A DNA stretch of 5,815 nucleotides from an uncultured Clostridium sp. (lineage in GTDB: Bacteria; Bacillota; Clostridia; Oscillospirales; Acutalibacteraceae): the NCBI GenBank assembly GCA_900547915.1, contig URIN01000109.1:1-5815 (forward strand), in the 5' to 3' direction. The notes under the pieces are model-generated. The model had not been told where the DNA came from. It ran no database searches and saw nothing but the letters and a program-made list of their open reading frames with translations. This document shows positions 1 through 5,783 of the stretch, one piece after another (the stretch's first letter is position 1; each line of letters begins with the position of its first letter). The position numbers were made by a program, and so were the translations under genes.

Positions 1-44
1 ATAGGAGTCCGTCTCGTGGGCTCGGAGATGTGTATAAGAGACAG
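1..44 (+). other. Illumina Nextera adapter with i7 index (non-biological)
   Basis: Bases 11-44 match the Nextera read-2 transposase adapter, ending in the 19-bp Tn5 mosaic end at 26-44. Bases 3-10 (AGGAGTCC) equal the i7 index N705 as it appears in the P7 primer, and bases 1-2 (AT) fit the last two bases of P7. This is library sequence, not genome. It cuts off the start of pgk; nothing here should be annotated as a gene, promoter or transposon end. Confidence 0.97.
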
Positions 45-1213
45 ATATTGAAGTATCCGGAAAAAGAGTTCTTGTTCGCTGCGATTTCAATGTTCCGCTT
101 AAGGACGGCGAAATTACTAACGACAAAAGAATTGTTGCGGCTCTGCCCACAATTAAATACCTTATTGAACACGGCGCAAAGGTAATCCTTTGCTCACATC
201 TTGGCAGACCTAAGGGAGAATACAAGCCCGAATTCAGCCTTGCTCCTGTTGCAAAAAGACTTTCTGAGTATCTTGGCAAAGAGGTTAAGCTTGCAGAGGA
301 TGAGAATGTTGTAGGCGAAAACGCAAAAGCTATGGCTGCAGCTCTCAATGACGGCGATGTTATGCTTCTTGAAAATGTACGTTACAGAAAAGAAGAAACA
401 AAGAACGAAGAGAACTTCTCAAAAGAGCTTGCTTCCCTTGCTGATATCTTTGTAAACGATGCTTTCGGTACCGCTCACAGAGCTCACTGCTCAACAACAG
501 GCGTTGCTGCTTATCTTCCCGCTGTTTGCGGTTATCTTATTCAGAAAGAGATCACCTTCATGGGCGGCGCTCTTTCAAATCCCAAGAGACCGCTCGTTGC
601 TATCCTCGGCGGTGCAAAGGTTTCAGATAAGATCGGCGTAATCACAAATCTTCTTGATAAGTGCGATACACTTATCGTAGGCGGCGGTATGGCTTATACA
701 TTTATGAAGTCTCTCGGTCACCACATCGGTACTTCTCTTCTTGAGGAGGAGCAGGTTGAAAATGCCGGCAAGATGATGGAAGATGCAAAAGCAAAAGGTG
801 TTAAGTTCCTTATCCCTGTTGATAACAAAGTAGGTAAGGAATATGATGAGAATACAGAGGCTATGGTAGTTAACAGCGATGAGATTCCCGATGGCTGGAT
901 GGGTCTTGACATCGGTCCTAAGACTCAGGAACTTTTCGCAAATGCTATCAAGGGCGCAGGAACTGTTATCTGGAACGGTCCTATGGGCGTTTCAGAGTGG
1001 GATAACTTTGCAGCTGGTACTATCGCAGTTGCAAAAGCAGTTGCTGATTCTGGCGCAATCTCAATCGTAGGCGGCGGTGATTCAGTTGCAGCCGTTACAA
1101 AGCTTGGCTTCAGCGATAAGATGAGCCACATCTCAACAGGCGGCGGCGCTTCTCTTGAATTCCTTGAGGGTAAAGAGCTTCCCGGTATTGCCGCTCTTAT
1201 GGACAAAGACTGA
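45..1213 (+). CDS. pgk: Phosphoglycerate kinase, 5'-truncated
   Basis: Cytosolic glycolytic enzyme that transfers phosphate from 1,3-bisphosphoglycerate to ADP, giving 3-phosphoglycerate and ATP. The reading frame is open from codon 47 (taken as residue 1) to a TGA stop, 388 residues. The family is usually about 395-400 long and normally has some ten residues before the first ones seen, so only the extreme N-terminus and start codon are lost to the adapter. Visible motifs: [11 protein letters not shown] (7-17, substrate site), SHLGRPKG (50-57), ENVRY (109-113), [10 protein letters not shown] (138-147), GGAKVSDK (188-195), GGGMAYTF (212-219), WNGPMGV (309-315), nucleotide-binding GGGDS (342-346) and [13 protein letters not shown] (363-375). 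The ATG at 332 is internal (residue 96) and is not the start. A Ser-Glu follows WNGPMGV where many homologues have Phe-Glu; this looks harmless. tpiA follows after 73 bp with no terminator between, so the two are probably cotranscribed. Identity is certain from the motifs. Confidence 0.97.
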
Positions 1214-1286
1214 TTTTTGCTTTAAAATAGTTAGCTTGTTTAAATTAATTTAGAATTTTATACCATATATAAAAGAGGAATTTACT

Positions 1287-2054
1287 ATGAACAAATCTCT
1301 TCGCAAGGCAGTAATTGCCGGTAACTGGAAAATGAATAACACTCCGTCTCAGACAACAGCTCTCATCAATGAGATGAAGCCGCTTGTTAAAGATGCGGAC
1401 TGTGATGTTATTATTTGTGCACCTTTCGTTGATCTTCACGCAGCTCTTGAGGCTGCCGCAGGTTCAAATATTATGATCGGTGCAGAAAATTGCCACTGGG
1501 CTGAAAGCGGTGCTTTCACAGGCGAGGTTTCAGCTGTTATGCTTAAGGAAATGGGTGTTCCGTATGTTATTATCGGTCATTCAGAGCGCAGACAGTATTT
1601 CGGTGAAACAGATGAAACAGTAAACAAGAGAGTTCGCGCGGCTCTTGATGCAGGTCTTAAAGTTATCCTTTGCGTAGGCGAAGTTCTTGAGCAGAGAGAG
1701 CAGGGCGTAACTTTTGAAGTAGTGGGAATGCAGACAAAGATTGCTCTTCAGGGTGTTACAGCAGAAGAACTTAAAAATGTAATCATCGCTTACGAACCTG
1801 TATGGGCTATCGGAACCGGCAAGACCGCAACTGCAGATCAGGCAGACGAAGTAAACGGATATATCCGCAGCGTTGTTGAGGAACTTTACGGCAAAGATGC
1901 CGCAGACGCTTTCGTTGTTCAGTACGGCGGCTCAATGAACGCAAAGAATGCTGAAGAACTTCTTGCAAAAGAGAATGTTGACGGCGGCCTTATCGGAGGC
2001 GCTTCTCTTAAAGCTCAGGACTTTTCAGTTATTGTTAAAGCGGCATCCAAATAA
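1287..2054 (+). CDS. tpiA: Triosephosphate isomerase
   Basis: Cytosolic (beta/alpha)8-barrel enzyme, normally a dimer, interconverting dihydroxyacetone phosphate and glyceraldehyde 3-phosphate. At 255 residues it has the usual family length. The active site is complete: N13 and K15 in GNWKM, the electrophile H98 in GHSERR, the base E170 in AYEPVW, the flexible lid loop just after it (PVWAIGTGKT, 171-180), and the phosphate-binding turns YGGS (213-216) and GGAS (237-240). The ATG is supported by AGAGGA at 1274-1279, seven bases upstream. The 73-bp gap after pgk is very AT-rich and has no terminator; only a weak promoter-like pair (TTGTTT at 1236, TATACC at 1259, 17-bp spacer) is visible, so I favour readthrough from pgk. 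A clear terminator follows three bases after the stop. Leucine is CTT in 16 of 17 cases, a bias typical of highly expressed genes. Identity is certain. Confidence 0.98.
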   Translation: MNKSLRKAVIAGNWKMNNTPSQTTALINEMKPLVKDADCDVIICAPFVDLHAALEAAAGSNIMIGAENCHWAESGAFTGEVSAVMLKEMGVPYVIIGHSERRQYFGETDETVNKRVRAALDAGLKVILCVGEVLEQREQGVTFEVVGMQTKIALQGVTAEELKNVIIAYEPVWAIGTGKTATADQADEVNGYIRSVVEELYGKDAADAFVVQYGGSMNAKNAEELLAKENVDGGLIGGASLKAQDFSVIVKAASK

Positions 2055-2057
2055 TCA

Positions 2058-2081
2058 AAAAGCCCTCACAAGAGGGCTTTT
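2058..2081 (+). terminator. Rho-independent terminator after tpiA
   Basis: A perfect 10-bp stem, AAAAGCCCTC (2058-2067) with GAGGGCTTTT (2072-2081) and an ACAA loop, starts three bases after the tpiA stop. The descending arm ends in TTTT and runs into AATATATAT, so the U-tract is short. This probably ends or attenuates the pgk-tpiA transcript. Because the stem is flanked by A's and T's symmetrically it could work on either strand. Some readthrough into gpmI is possible. Confidence 0.85.
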
Positions 2082-2097
2082 AATATATATGCGTTTT

Positions 2098-2123
2098 TTG
2101 CGTGCGGAATATGCCGCTCGCAA
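2098..2123. repeat. Inverted repeat in the gpmI leader, unknown role
   Basis: TTGCG-T-GCGG (2098-2107) mirrors CCGC-T-CGCAA (2114-2123) around a 6-base AATATG loop: nine pairs with one T-T mismatch. It lies between the tpiA terminator and the gpmI ribosome binding site (AGGAGGA, 2140-2146). It is not followed by a T-tract on either strand, so it is not a standard terminator. It could be an operator, an mRNA stabilising hairpin or chance; the sequence does not decide. Confidence 0.5.
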
Positions 2124-2154
2124 TTGTATCAGTTAAAACAGGAGGAAGATACTG

Positions 2155-3684
2155 ATGAAAAAACCGGTTGTATTATGTATAATGGACGGTTACGGCAGAA
2201 ATGATACAGATTATGGCAATGCCATAGCAATGGCAAAGAAGCCAAATCTTGATAAACTTATGGCAGAGTGTCCGATGACTTATATCGGCGCATCAGGCCT
2301 TGATGTAGGTCTTCCCGACGGTCAGATGGGAAACAGTGAGGTTGGCCACACAAATATCGGTGCCGGCAGAGTTGTTTATCAGCCGCTTACCAGAATCACA
2401 AAGGCGTTCGAGGATGGAGATGCTTACGAGAATGAGGCTCTTGTCAATGCTATGGAAAACGCAAAGGGCAAAGCTCTTCACCTTATTGGTCTTGTTTCTC
2501 CCGGCGGCGTTCACAGCCACACAGAGCATCTGTACGGTCTTATGAAAATGGCAAAGAAGCATGGCGTAGAGAATGTTTATATCCACGCTATTCTTGACGG
2601 CCGAGATGTTCCGCCCGCATCAGCTGTGGATGATCTTGCTGAACTTGAAAATAAGATAGCTGAAATCGGAGTAGGTAAAATCGCAACCGTTACAGGCAGA
2701 TTTTATGCTATGGACAGAGATAACATCTGGGATAGAGTTGAAAAAGCTTACGCTGCTTTCGTCTATGGCGAAGGTATCCAGGCTGATGATGCTATCAAAG
2801 CAGTTAAGGAATCTTATGAAACTATAGATGAGGACGGCAAACATCTTACCGATGAATTTGTCATCCCAACCGTTATCGGCGGCAAAGAGGGCAGAGTTAA
2901 GGCAAACGACAGTGTTATTTTCTTTAATTTCCGTCCTGACCGTGCAAGAGAAATCACAAGGGCGTTTGTTGACCCTGATTTCACAGGCTTTGAAAGGAAA
3001 AACGGCTACATGCCGCTCACATATGTTTGCATGACTCAGTATGATGAGGAAATGCCTAATGTAAGCGTTGCATTCCCGCCCGAAACACTTAAAAATACTT
3101 TCGGAGAGTATATTTCCAATCTTGGCAAAACTCAGCTCAGAATTGCTGAAACACAGAAATACGCTCACGTTACATTCTTCTTTAACGGCGGCGAGGAAAA
3201 GCAGTATCCTGGTGAAGACAGAATACTTGTTGATTCTCCCAAGATTTCTACATTTGACCTTATGCCGGAAATGAGCGCTCCTGAAGTTTCTGAAAAGCTC
3301 AATGCAGCTGTAAGAAGCGGAAAATATGATGCTATTATTGTAAACTTTGCAAACTGTGATATGGTAGGCCATACAGGCATTATTCCGGCAGCCGTAAAGG
3401 CAGTTGAAACTGTTGATGAGTGCGTAGGCTCACTTGCACAGGCTGTTAAGGAAATGGATGGAGTTCTGTTCGTTACGGCTGATCACGGCAATGCAGACAA
3501 AATGCTTGACGAAAACGGAGAGCCGTTTACTGCTCACACTACAAACCCTGTTCCGTTTATTGTTGTAAACTATCCATGCGAGGTTCGCGAGGGCGGAAAG
3601 CTTTGTGATATTGCGCCTACAATGCTTAAAGTTATGGGTCTTGAGCAGCCTGCGGAAATGACCGGAAAGTCAATTATATTGTAA
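2155..3684 (+). CDS. gpmI: 2,3-bisphosphoglycerate-independent phosphoglycerate mutase
   Basis: Monomeric Mn-dependent enzyme of the alkaline phosphatase superfamily, interconverting 3-phosphoglycerate and 2-phosphoglycerate in the cytosol through a phosphoserine intermediate. The 509-residue length is normal for the family. All metal and catalytic residues are present: D11 (MDGYG), nucleophile S61 (MGNSEVGH), H120 and H122 (GGVHSH), D151 (DGRDVPP), R182 and R188, R260 and R263 (NFRPDRAR), K335, D402 and H406 (CDMVGHTG), D443 and H444 (TADHGNAD), and H461 (AHTTNP). The start is fixed by a near-consensus AGGAGGA at 2140-2146, eight bases before the ATG. It lies 100 bp after tpiA in the same direction, but beyond a terminator, so it may be transcribed by readthrough or from its own promoter; I could not identify a convincing promoter in the gap. 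Enolase, often the next gene in Firmicutes, is absent here. Identity is certain. Confidence 0.98.
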   Translation: MKKPVVLCIMDGYGRNDTDYGNAIAMAKKPNLDKLMAECPMTYIGASGLDVGLPDGQMGNSEVGHTNIGAGRVVYQPLTRITKAFEDGDAYENEALVNAMENAKGKALHLIGLVSPGGVHSHTEHLYGLMKMAKKHGVENVYIHAILDGRDVPPASAVDDLAELENKIAEIGVGKIATVTGRFYAMDRDNIWDRVEKAYAAFVYGEGIQADDAIKAVKESYETIDEDGKHLTDEFVIPTVIGGKEGRVKANDSVIFFNFRPDRAREITRAFVDPDFTGFERKNGYMPLTYVCMTQYDEEMPNVSVAFPPETLKNTFGEYISNLGKTQLRIAETQKYAHVTFFFNGGEEKQYPGEDRILVDSPKISTFDLMPEMSAPEVSEKLNAAVRSGKYDAIIVNFANCDMVGHTGIIPAAVKAVETVDECVGSLAQAVKEMDGVLFVTADHGNADKMLDENGEPFTAHTTNPVPFIVVNYPCEVREGGKLCDIAPTMLKVMGLEQPAEMTGKSIIL

Positions 3685-3723
3685 TTCGGTTTGTCTTTAA
3701 ATTGTTAAATATTGCCGCTTTTG

Positions 3724-3757
3724 AGCGCTTTGTCTTTCTTGAGGTCGCTTTTTATTT
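3724..3757 (+). terminator. Possible weak terminator after gpmI
   Basis: AGCG (3724-3727) can pair with CGCT (3746-3749), with extra weak G-U-containing pairs inside (CTTT with GAGG, one bulged T), followed by TTTTTATTT. The stem is poor and the loop long, but the position 40 bp after the gpmI stop and the T-run fit a terminator. A 4-bp alternative (CGCT/AGCG, 3716-3727) overlaps it. Low confidence. Confidence 0.3.
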
Positions 3758-3765
3758 GAAATTAA

Positions 3766-3795
3766 TTGACAGTTTTCCTAAAGTGTTTGGATAAA
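3766..3795 (+). promoter_or_regulatory. Sigma-A-like promoter for the XRE gene
   Basis: A perfect -35 hexamer TTGACA (3766-3771) is followed after 18 bp by GATAAA (3790-3795), which matches four of six -10 positions. AT-rich sequence lies just upstream. Transcription would begin near 3802 and give a leader of about 90 bases before the XRE start at 3896. TAAAAT at 3792 is a closer -10 but would need a 20-bp spacer. A second weak pair (TTCAAT 3849, TAATAT 3872) would start transcription inside the ribosome binding site and seems unlikely. Confidence 0.5.
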
Positions 3796-3803
3796 ATATT
3801 AAC

Positions 3804-3839
3804 ATTTGATAAACATTCATTTTAATGAGCAAATCAAAT
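3804..3839. repeat. Nested dyad, candidate operator in the XRE leader
   Basis: ATTTGAT (3804-3810) has an exact inverted copy ATCAAAT (3833-3839). Between them lies a second dyad, TCATT (3817-3821) with AATGA (3824-3828). The two centres differ by only one base. The element sits right where transcription from the upstream TTGACA promoter would begin. That is a usual place for an autorepressor operator, and the next gene encodes an XRE DNA-binding protein. The sequence is AT-rich, so chance is not excluded. Confidence 0.4.
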
Positions 3840-3895
3840 AAAAAGTCATTCAATCGCTAGTGCAAATGTGGTAATATTTCTCACGGGGTGTTATT

Positions 3896-4234
3896 ATGAA
3901 AAAAATAGACAAGCAGGCTATACTTGGTCTGCGCATTATGCAGAGGAGAAAGCAACTCGGAATTAACCAAAGCGAGCTTGCGGAGCAGATCGGTCTCAGT
4001 GAACATCAGATTTCAAATATTGAAACCGGCAGAAGTTATCCGAGAATGAAAAGCTTTATCCGTATCTGCGAAATTCTTGAAGTAAATGCAGATTACTTCA
4101 TTTCCGGTGCTATGAAGGATGAAATTGATGAGAATATCATTGATATGATTTCCTCACTTTCTCAGGAAGAGCAGAAGACCGTTTGGAAACTGCTTGATAC
4201 TTATATTCACCGTAATGACGATTCAAGAGTTTAA
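3896..4234 (+). CDS. XRE-family HTH transcriptional regulator, small
   Basis: A 112-residue DNA-binding protein of the Cro/C1 (XRE) class, probably a dimeric repressor. Residues about 10-70 form the five-helix domain: the scaffold helix RIMQRRKQLG (13-22), helix 2 NQSELAEQIGL (24-34), the recognition helix SEHQISNIETGRSYP (35-49), and helices 4-5 with MKSFIRICEILEVNADYFI (51-69). The remaining tail is acidic then helical, with LSQEEQKTVWKLLDTYI (88-104), a tail often seen in small Clostridia XRE proteins and likely used for dimerisation. There is no ligand or protease domain. The ATG follows GGGGTG (3885-3890) by five bases, a usable but imperfect ribosome binding site. The gene stands alone between a promoter/dyad region and a strong terminator, so it is probably monocistronic and may regulate itself. 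Its target is unknown; closeness to gpmI does not show that it controls glycolysis. Confidence 0.92.
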   Translation: MKKIDKQAILGLRIMQRRKQLGINQSELAEQIGLSEHQISNIETGRSYPRMKSFIRICEILEVNADYFISGAMKDEIDENIIDMISSLSQEEQKTVWKLLDTYIHRNDDSRV

Positions 4235-4236
4235 AA

Positions 4237-4275
4237 AATAAAAGATCCGACGGATTTGCCGCCGGATCTTTTATT
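4237..4275 (+). terminator. Strong rho-independent terminator after the XRE gene
   Basis: A 13-bp perfect stem pairs 4237-4249 with 4263-4275 (inner arms AAAAGATCCG and CGGATCTTTT). After one A-C mismatch it continues as CGG/CCG (4251-4253 with 4259-4261), closed by a 5-base loop. It begins two bases after the XRE stop, carries a TTTT in the descending arm and is followed by a TTTTTT run at 4281-4286. This is the best terminator in the window. Confidence 0.93.
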
Positions 4276-4302
4276 GATTATTTTTTGATAATGGCTGGTG
4301 TT

Positions 4303-4340
4303 AAAAGCTTTTGTCCTTCTACGCAAGGCAAGGCTTTTTT
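4303..4340 (+). promoter_or_regulatory. Terminator-like hairpin in the leader of the YhcH-family gene
   Basis: AAAAGC (4303-4308) pairs with GCTTTT (4333-4338). The stem continues inward with TTT/AAG (4309-4311 with 4330-4332, one G-U), G4313-C4329, then CCTT/AAGG (4315-4318 with 4325-4328), with single bulged T's at 4312 and 4314 and a 6-base loop. Two more T's follow. It resembles an intrinsic terminator or attenuator 63 bases before the next start codon. It may simply back up the XRE terminator. Confidence 0.45.
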
Positions 4341-4387
4341 GAGCTTTTTGTTTGCACATCAGCAAGTTCTTTTATTTAAAATTGCTG

Positions 4388-4395
4388 AAAGGCGG
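4388..4395 (+). promoter_or_regulatory. Ribosome binding site that fixes the YhcH-family start
   Basis: AAAGGCGG differs from the ideal AAAGGAGG at one base and lies seven bases before the ATG at 4403. The same frame is open back to a TTG at 4352, but that codon has no comparable site and would add 17 residues not expected in this family. Confidence 0.7.
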
Positions 4396-4402
4396 TTGCA
4401 AA

Positions 4403-4867
4403 ATGATTTTTGATAAAGCAGAAAATATGGCTCAGTATTATGAAAAAGAGCCGCTTCTTGAAAAATGTGCAAAGTTTATTGAAAAATTCGAAGCAGAAAA
4501 GCTTCCTGACGGAGCTTATGAGATAGACGGCGAGCGGGTGTTTGCCAACATTCAAACTTATCGCACCAAGCATCAAGATGAAAACAGCCGCTTTGAGGCA
4601 CATAAAAAATATATTGATGTGCAGTATATTGTTTCGGGAATAGAAAAAATACGCTGGGCAAAGCTTGAAGATGTAACAGAAACTGAGGAAAGATATTCAA
4701 AAGGGCAGGATATTGCCTTTTACAGCGGTGACGCAAAATTCGATTTCGTGCTTACCAAAGGTGCTTTTCTGCTCCTTTACCCACAGGATGCGCATATGCC
4801 GGGGCTAAGCGATGAAAAGGATGTAACAGTAAGAAAAATTGTTTTCAAAATAGCGGTAAACGGTTAA
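4403..4867 (+). CDS. YhcH/YjgK/YiaL family protein (DUF386)
   Basis: A 154-residue cytosolic protein of the YhcH/YjgK/YiaL family, a single cupin-like beta-barrel domain that spans the whole chain. The family includes E. coli YhcH (NanQ), a metal-dependent anomerase of N-acetylneuraminate, and EbgC, linked to evolved beta-galactosidase; members generally act on sugars. Conserved stretches seen: FEAHKKYIDVQY (64-75, with E65, H67 and D72 as likely metal/substrate residues), a Gly-Glu type strand around SGIEKI (78-83), DAHMPG (129-134, with H131) and the closing strand VRKIVFKI (143-150). Start chosen at the ATG behind AAAGGCGG; length then fits the family. No sialic-acid or other sugar genes are next to it, so the substrate cannot be named. 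Its stop overlaps the stop of the convergent LysR gene. I found no convincing promoter; a terminator-like hairpin lies in its leader, so expression may be low or conditional. Confidence 0.9.
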   Translation: MIFDKAENMAQYYEKEPLLEKCAKFIEKFEAEKLPDGAYEIDGERVFANIQTYRTKHQDENSRFEAHKKYIDVQYIVSGIEKIRWAKLEDVTETEERYSKGQDIAFYSGDAKFDFVLTKGAFLLLYPQDAHMPGLSDEKDVTVRKIVFKIAVNG

Positions 4868-5745
4868 TTGCTGAGTGTTCTTAGTGTTATTTCAATAAAT
4901 CTTTTTAAAACAGGATTCGATTTTAAAGTAGAATAATATACACCGAAAGATACCGGGGATGAGTCTGAAATGGGAATGTACTTCAGACCATCCTCTTTTT
5001 TTGCGGGCAGATCAGGCTGTATACAGCAGCATAAACCAGCCTGCACCAGCGGTTTTGCACATTCGTAATCATTGCACAGGTATATCTGGCTCTGCTTTAG
5101 CGAAGCTGCTGCAGAAGCAGCCACCTTGAATAGTTCGGGAATATTTCTGTGGCGTGAGATAAGCGCCATGTTCTGAGTTACAAGTTCGTCTGATTTTATC
5201 TTTTCTCTTTTTGCTAATTCACTGTTTTCGCTGCATACACAGCACAGTCTGCATTTCTTTAGTTCTTTATAGATTATTCGGTGCTGCGCCGGAATATCCG
5301 ATTTGTATGAAAATATTACGTCAGCTGTTTCGTTTTCCGTAACGGCTGATACGGGCATAAACGGCGCTATTTTAACAACAGGTCTGCACAGCGGCAGTTC
5401 TGCCGCCACATTTTTCAGCACTTCGGGCAGTACCTCGGTCATTTTGATATCACGGCATACTATACTAATAGGAAGAATTTCAGAAACGCTTTTGTCACTG
5501 ATTCTTGTTTTTGCGTTACCTAAAATCTTCAGTGCGTCTGTTGCCGGCCCGATAAACCTTATACCGTCTCGTGTAAGTTCAACACTTTTGCTTGTTCGGT
5601 TAAACAGTTTTGTGCCCAACTCCGCTTCAAGAGAGTTTATCTGGTGGCTTACAGCAGGCTGTGTCATTTTCAGGTTTTCTGCTGCGCGTGAAAAATTCAA
5701 ACATTCTGCTACTTCTATAAAGCATTCCAGCTGAACTGTGTTCAT
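4864..5745 (-). CDS. LysR-family transcriptional regulator
   Basis: A 293-residue LysR-type regulator, full length for the family. These are usually tetrameric activators or repressors that respond to a small molecule. The N-terminal winged helix-turn-helix is clear: LECFIEVAECLNFSRAAENL (6-25), then TQPAVSHQINSLEAELGTKL (28-47) and FNRTSKSVELTRDG (48-61), followed by a linker helix. The effector-binding part (about 91-290) is recognisable by size and strand pattern but I cannot name a ligand. It is unusually rich in cysteine: 13 in all, including 165, 168, 169 and 171 clustered, and three in a row at 239-241. The ATG is preceded by GGAG ten bases upstream on the minus strand. LysR proteins often control a divergent neighbour; that gene would lie beyond 5783 and is not in the window. 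The convergent YhcH-family gene shares its stop region. Leucine codons are mixed, unlike the glycolytic genes. Confidence 0.93.
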   Translation of the reverse strand: MNTVQLECFIEVAECLNFSRAAENLKMTQPAVSHQINSLEAELGTKLFNRTSKSVELTRDGIRFIGPATDALKILGNAKTRISDKSVSEILPISIVCRDIKMTEVLPEVLKNVAAELPLCRPVVKIAPFMPVSAVTENETADVIFSYKSDIPAQHRIIYKELKKCRLCCVCSENSELAKREKIKSDELVTQNMALISRHRNIPELFKVAASAAASLKQSQIYLCNDYECAKPLVQAGLCCCIQPDLPAKKEDGLKYIPISDSSPVSFGVYYSTLKSNPVLKRFIEITLRTLSN

Positions 5746-5760
5746 TAGAAATCATCTCCG

Positions 5761-5776
5761 TGTTAATTATTTAACA
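5761..5776. repeat. Inverted repeat upstream of the LysR gene, candidate operator
   Basis: TGTTAA (5761-5766) and TTAACA (5771-5776) form a perfect 6-bp inverted repeat with a 4-base spacer, 15 bp upstream of the LysR start codon and within its likely promoter. LysR proteins commonly bind dyads near their own promoter, so autoregulation is plausible. The symmetry centre does not line up with the classic T-N11-A box, and the AT-rich context makes chance possible. The adapter at 5784 cuts off the rest of the promoter region. Confidence 0.4.
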
Positions 5777-5783
5777 ATTATTC

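Noticed and set aside
332..1213. pgk starting at the ATG at 332
   Set aside because: The same frame continues upstream to 47 with canonical N-terminal PGK motifs ([19 protein letters not shown]), so 332 is an internal methionine.
1236..1264. Promoter for tpiA (TTGTTT, 17 bp, TATACC)
   Set aside because: Only three and four of six consensus positions match in very AT-rich DNA; cotranscription with pgk is simpler.
1245..1439. Small minus-strand open frame overlapping the tpiA start
   Set aside because: It covers the pgk-tpiA spacer and the tpiA N-terminal coding region, has no motif, and the sense gene explains the sequence.
2620..3372. 250-residue open frame on the minus strand inside gpmI
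   Set aside because: It is antisense to a well-conserved gpmI, has no recognisable domain and no ribosome binding site; such frames arise from the codon bias of the sense gene.
4352..4402. TTG start for the YhcH-family gene, adding 17 residues
   Set aside because: The ATG at 4403 has a strong ribosome binding site and gives the normal family length; the extension is hydrophobic/basic leader-like sequence translated from the non-coding leader.
4276..4402. Riboswitch in the leader of the YhcH-family gene
   Set aside because: Only one hairpin and no room for a ligand-binding domain between the XRE terminator and the start codon; no known riboswitch motif recognised.
5303..5734. 143-residue open frame on the plus strand opposite the LysR gene
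   Set aside because: It is the antisense shadow of a recognisable LysR HTH and effector region, with low-complexity Ser/Thr/Ile-rich content and no family match that I can see.
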